Shown here one piece after another: positions 21,087 to 21,331 of a stretch of DNA of 21,331 nucleotides; position 1 is the stretch's first letter; each line of letters opens with the position of its first letter. Location: positions 1 to 21,331 of the forward strand of contig DAIDIS010000173.1 of NCBI GenBank assembly GCA_027451785.1, given 5' to 3'. This stretch comes from Acidimicrobiales bacterium (GTDB lineage: Bacteria; Actinomycetota; Acidimicrobiia; Acidimicrobiales; JAKAVM01). A program made the translations under genes and the position numbers. The notes beneath the pieces are model-generated. The model was given only the letters and a program-made list of their open reading frames with translations. It ran no database searches and was not told where the DNA came from.

Positions 21087-21331
21087 GTGAATTTCGCATT
21101 TAGCGAAGAACAAGAAGAACTAAGGAATGCCGTCCGCAGGTTCATGGAGGACAAATCTCCTTCGGCCGAAGTCAGGAGGTTGATGGAGACAAACGAAGGA
21201 TACGATCCTCAGATTTGGTCCCAGATGGCAGAGCAGCTGGGGCTTCAGTCCTTGGCTATTCCAGAAGCGTTCGGCGGAGCGGGGTTCACCTTTGTCGAGC
21301 TGGCGGTCGTGCTAGAGGAGATGGGTCGGGC
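21087..21331 (+). CDS. Acyl-CoA dehydrogenase, N-terminal part
   Basis: The 81 residues in the window begin MNFAFSEEQEELRNAVRRFM and continue with QMAEQLGLQSLAIPEAFGGAGFTFVELAVVLEEMGR. This is the standard N-terminal helical domain of FAD-dependent acyl-CoA dehydrogenases. The start is GTG 21087, ten bases after AAGGAGAG (21070-21077). The gene runs off the right edge, so the FAD and substrate residues and the catalytic Glu are not visible. By family, the enzyme introduces the trans-2 double bond in fatty acid, branched-chain or steroid breakdown; the substrate cannot be told. Confidence 0.93.
   Translation, partial: MNFAFSEEQEELRNAVRRFMEDKSPSAEVRRLMETNEGYDPQIWSQMAEQLGLQSLAIPEAFGGAGFTFVELAVVLEEMGR

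Overview
The window reads as a chromosomal segment of a moderately high-GC actinobacterium. The GlnD architecture, a Rieske ferredoxin inside a SUF operon, a SufU-type scaffold next to SufS, a DUF6941-like protein and frequent GTG/TTG starts all fit. A member of the Acidimicrobiia or a relative is my best guess, but that is inference; the window has no rRNA or tRNA to anchor it. It is gene-dense, with no insertion sequence, phage gene, CRISPR array or tRNA that I can support.

Layout. Positions 1-1063 (minus) hold the 5' part of a membrane-anchored PAS-GGDEF signalling protein that runs off the left edge. A short plus-strand run follows: a DUF6941-like protein, a MaoC hotdog-fold protein with an altered active-site motif, and a solitary PilT twitching ATPase. 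From about 3.6 to 6.3 kb lies a plus-strand group: a metallo-beta-lactamase (MBL) fold hydrolase, a flavin reductase, an RmlC-type sugar epimerase and an unrecognised single-pass membrane protein. It meets a convergent oligopeptidase B gene, which carries a perfect 21-bp in-frame tandem duplication.

From 8.5 to 20.2 kb the dominant theme is iron-sulfur cluster assembly (SUF), split in an unusual way. sufB stands alone at 8582-9982. glnD (minus), a small four-cysteine protein (plus), a crotonase with dienoyl-CoA isomerase residues (minus) and an ACT-domain protein (plus) separate it from a sufD-Rieske-sufC operon (plus). That operon converges on a second minus-strand operon, sufC2-sufS-sufU-ferredoxin, whose genes overlap tightly. 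The window therefore encodes two clearly different SufC ATPases, each in its own operon, but only one SufB and one SufD. SufC2 carries the canonical SufC motifs and SufC1 is the divergent copy. No SufR regulator and no SufT are present.

The right end holds a divergent pair: a glyoxalase-II-like MBL hydrolase (minus) and the start of an acyl-CoA dehydrogenase (plus), which is cut by the window edge.

How the genes may work together: SufS supplies persulfide sulfur to SufU (in known SufU systems, a zinc-dependent sulfur acceptor), and SufB, SufD and a SufC form the scaffold-ATPase complex. The Rieske protein and the [3Fe-4S]/[4Fe-4S] ferredoxin are the obvious candidates for electron supply or for being local clients. 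The most interesting open questions are why there are two SufCs, what the four-cysteine protein does, and whether the ACT protein beside sufD is linked to the pathway. I see no wholly new multi-gene system that I would defend strongly; the split, double-SufC SUF locus is the best candidate.
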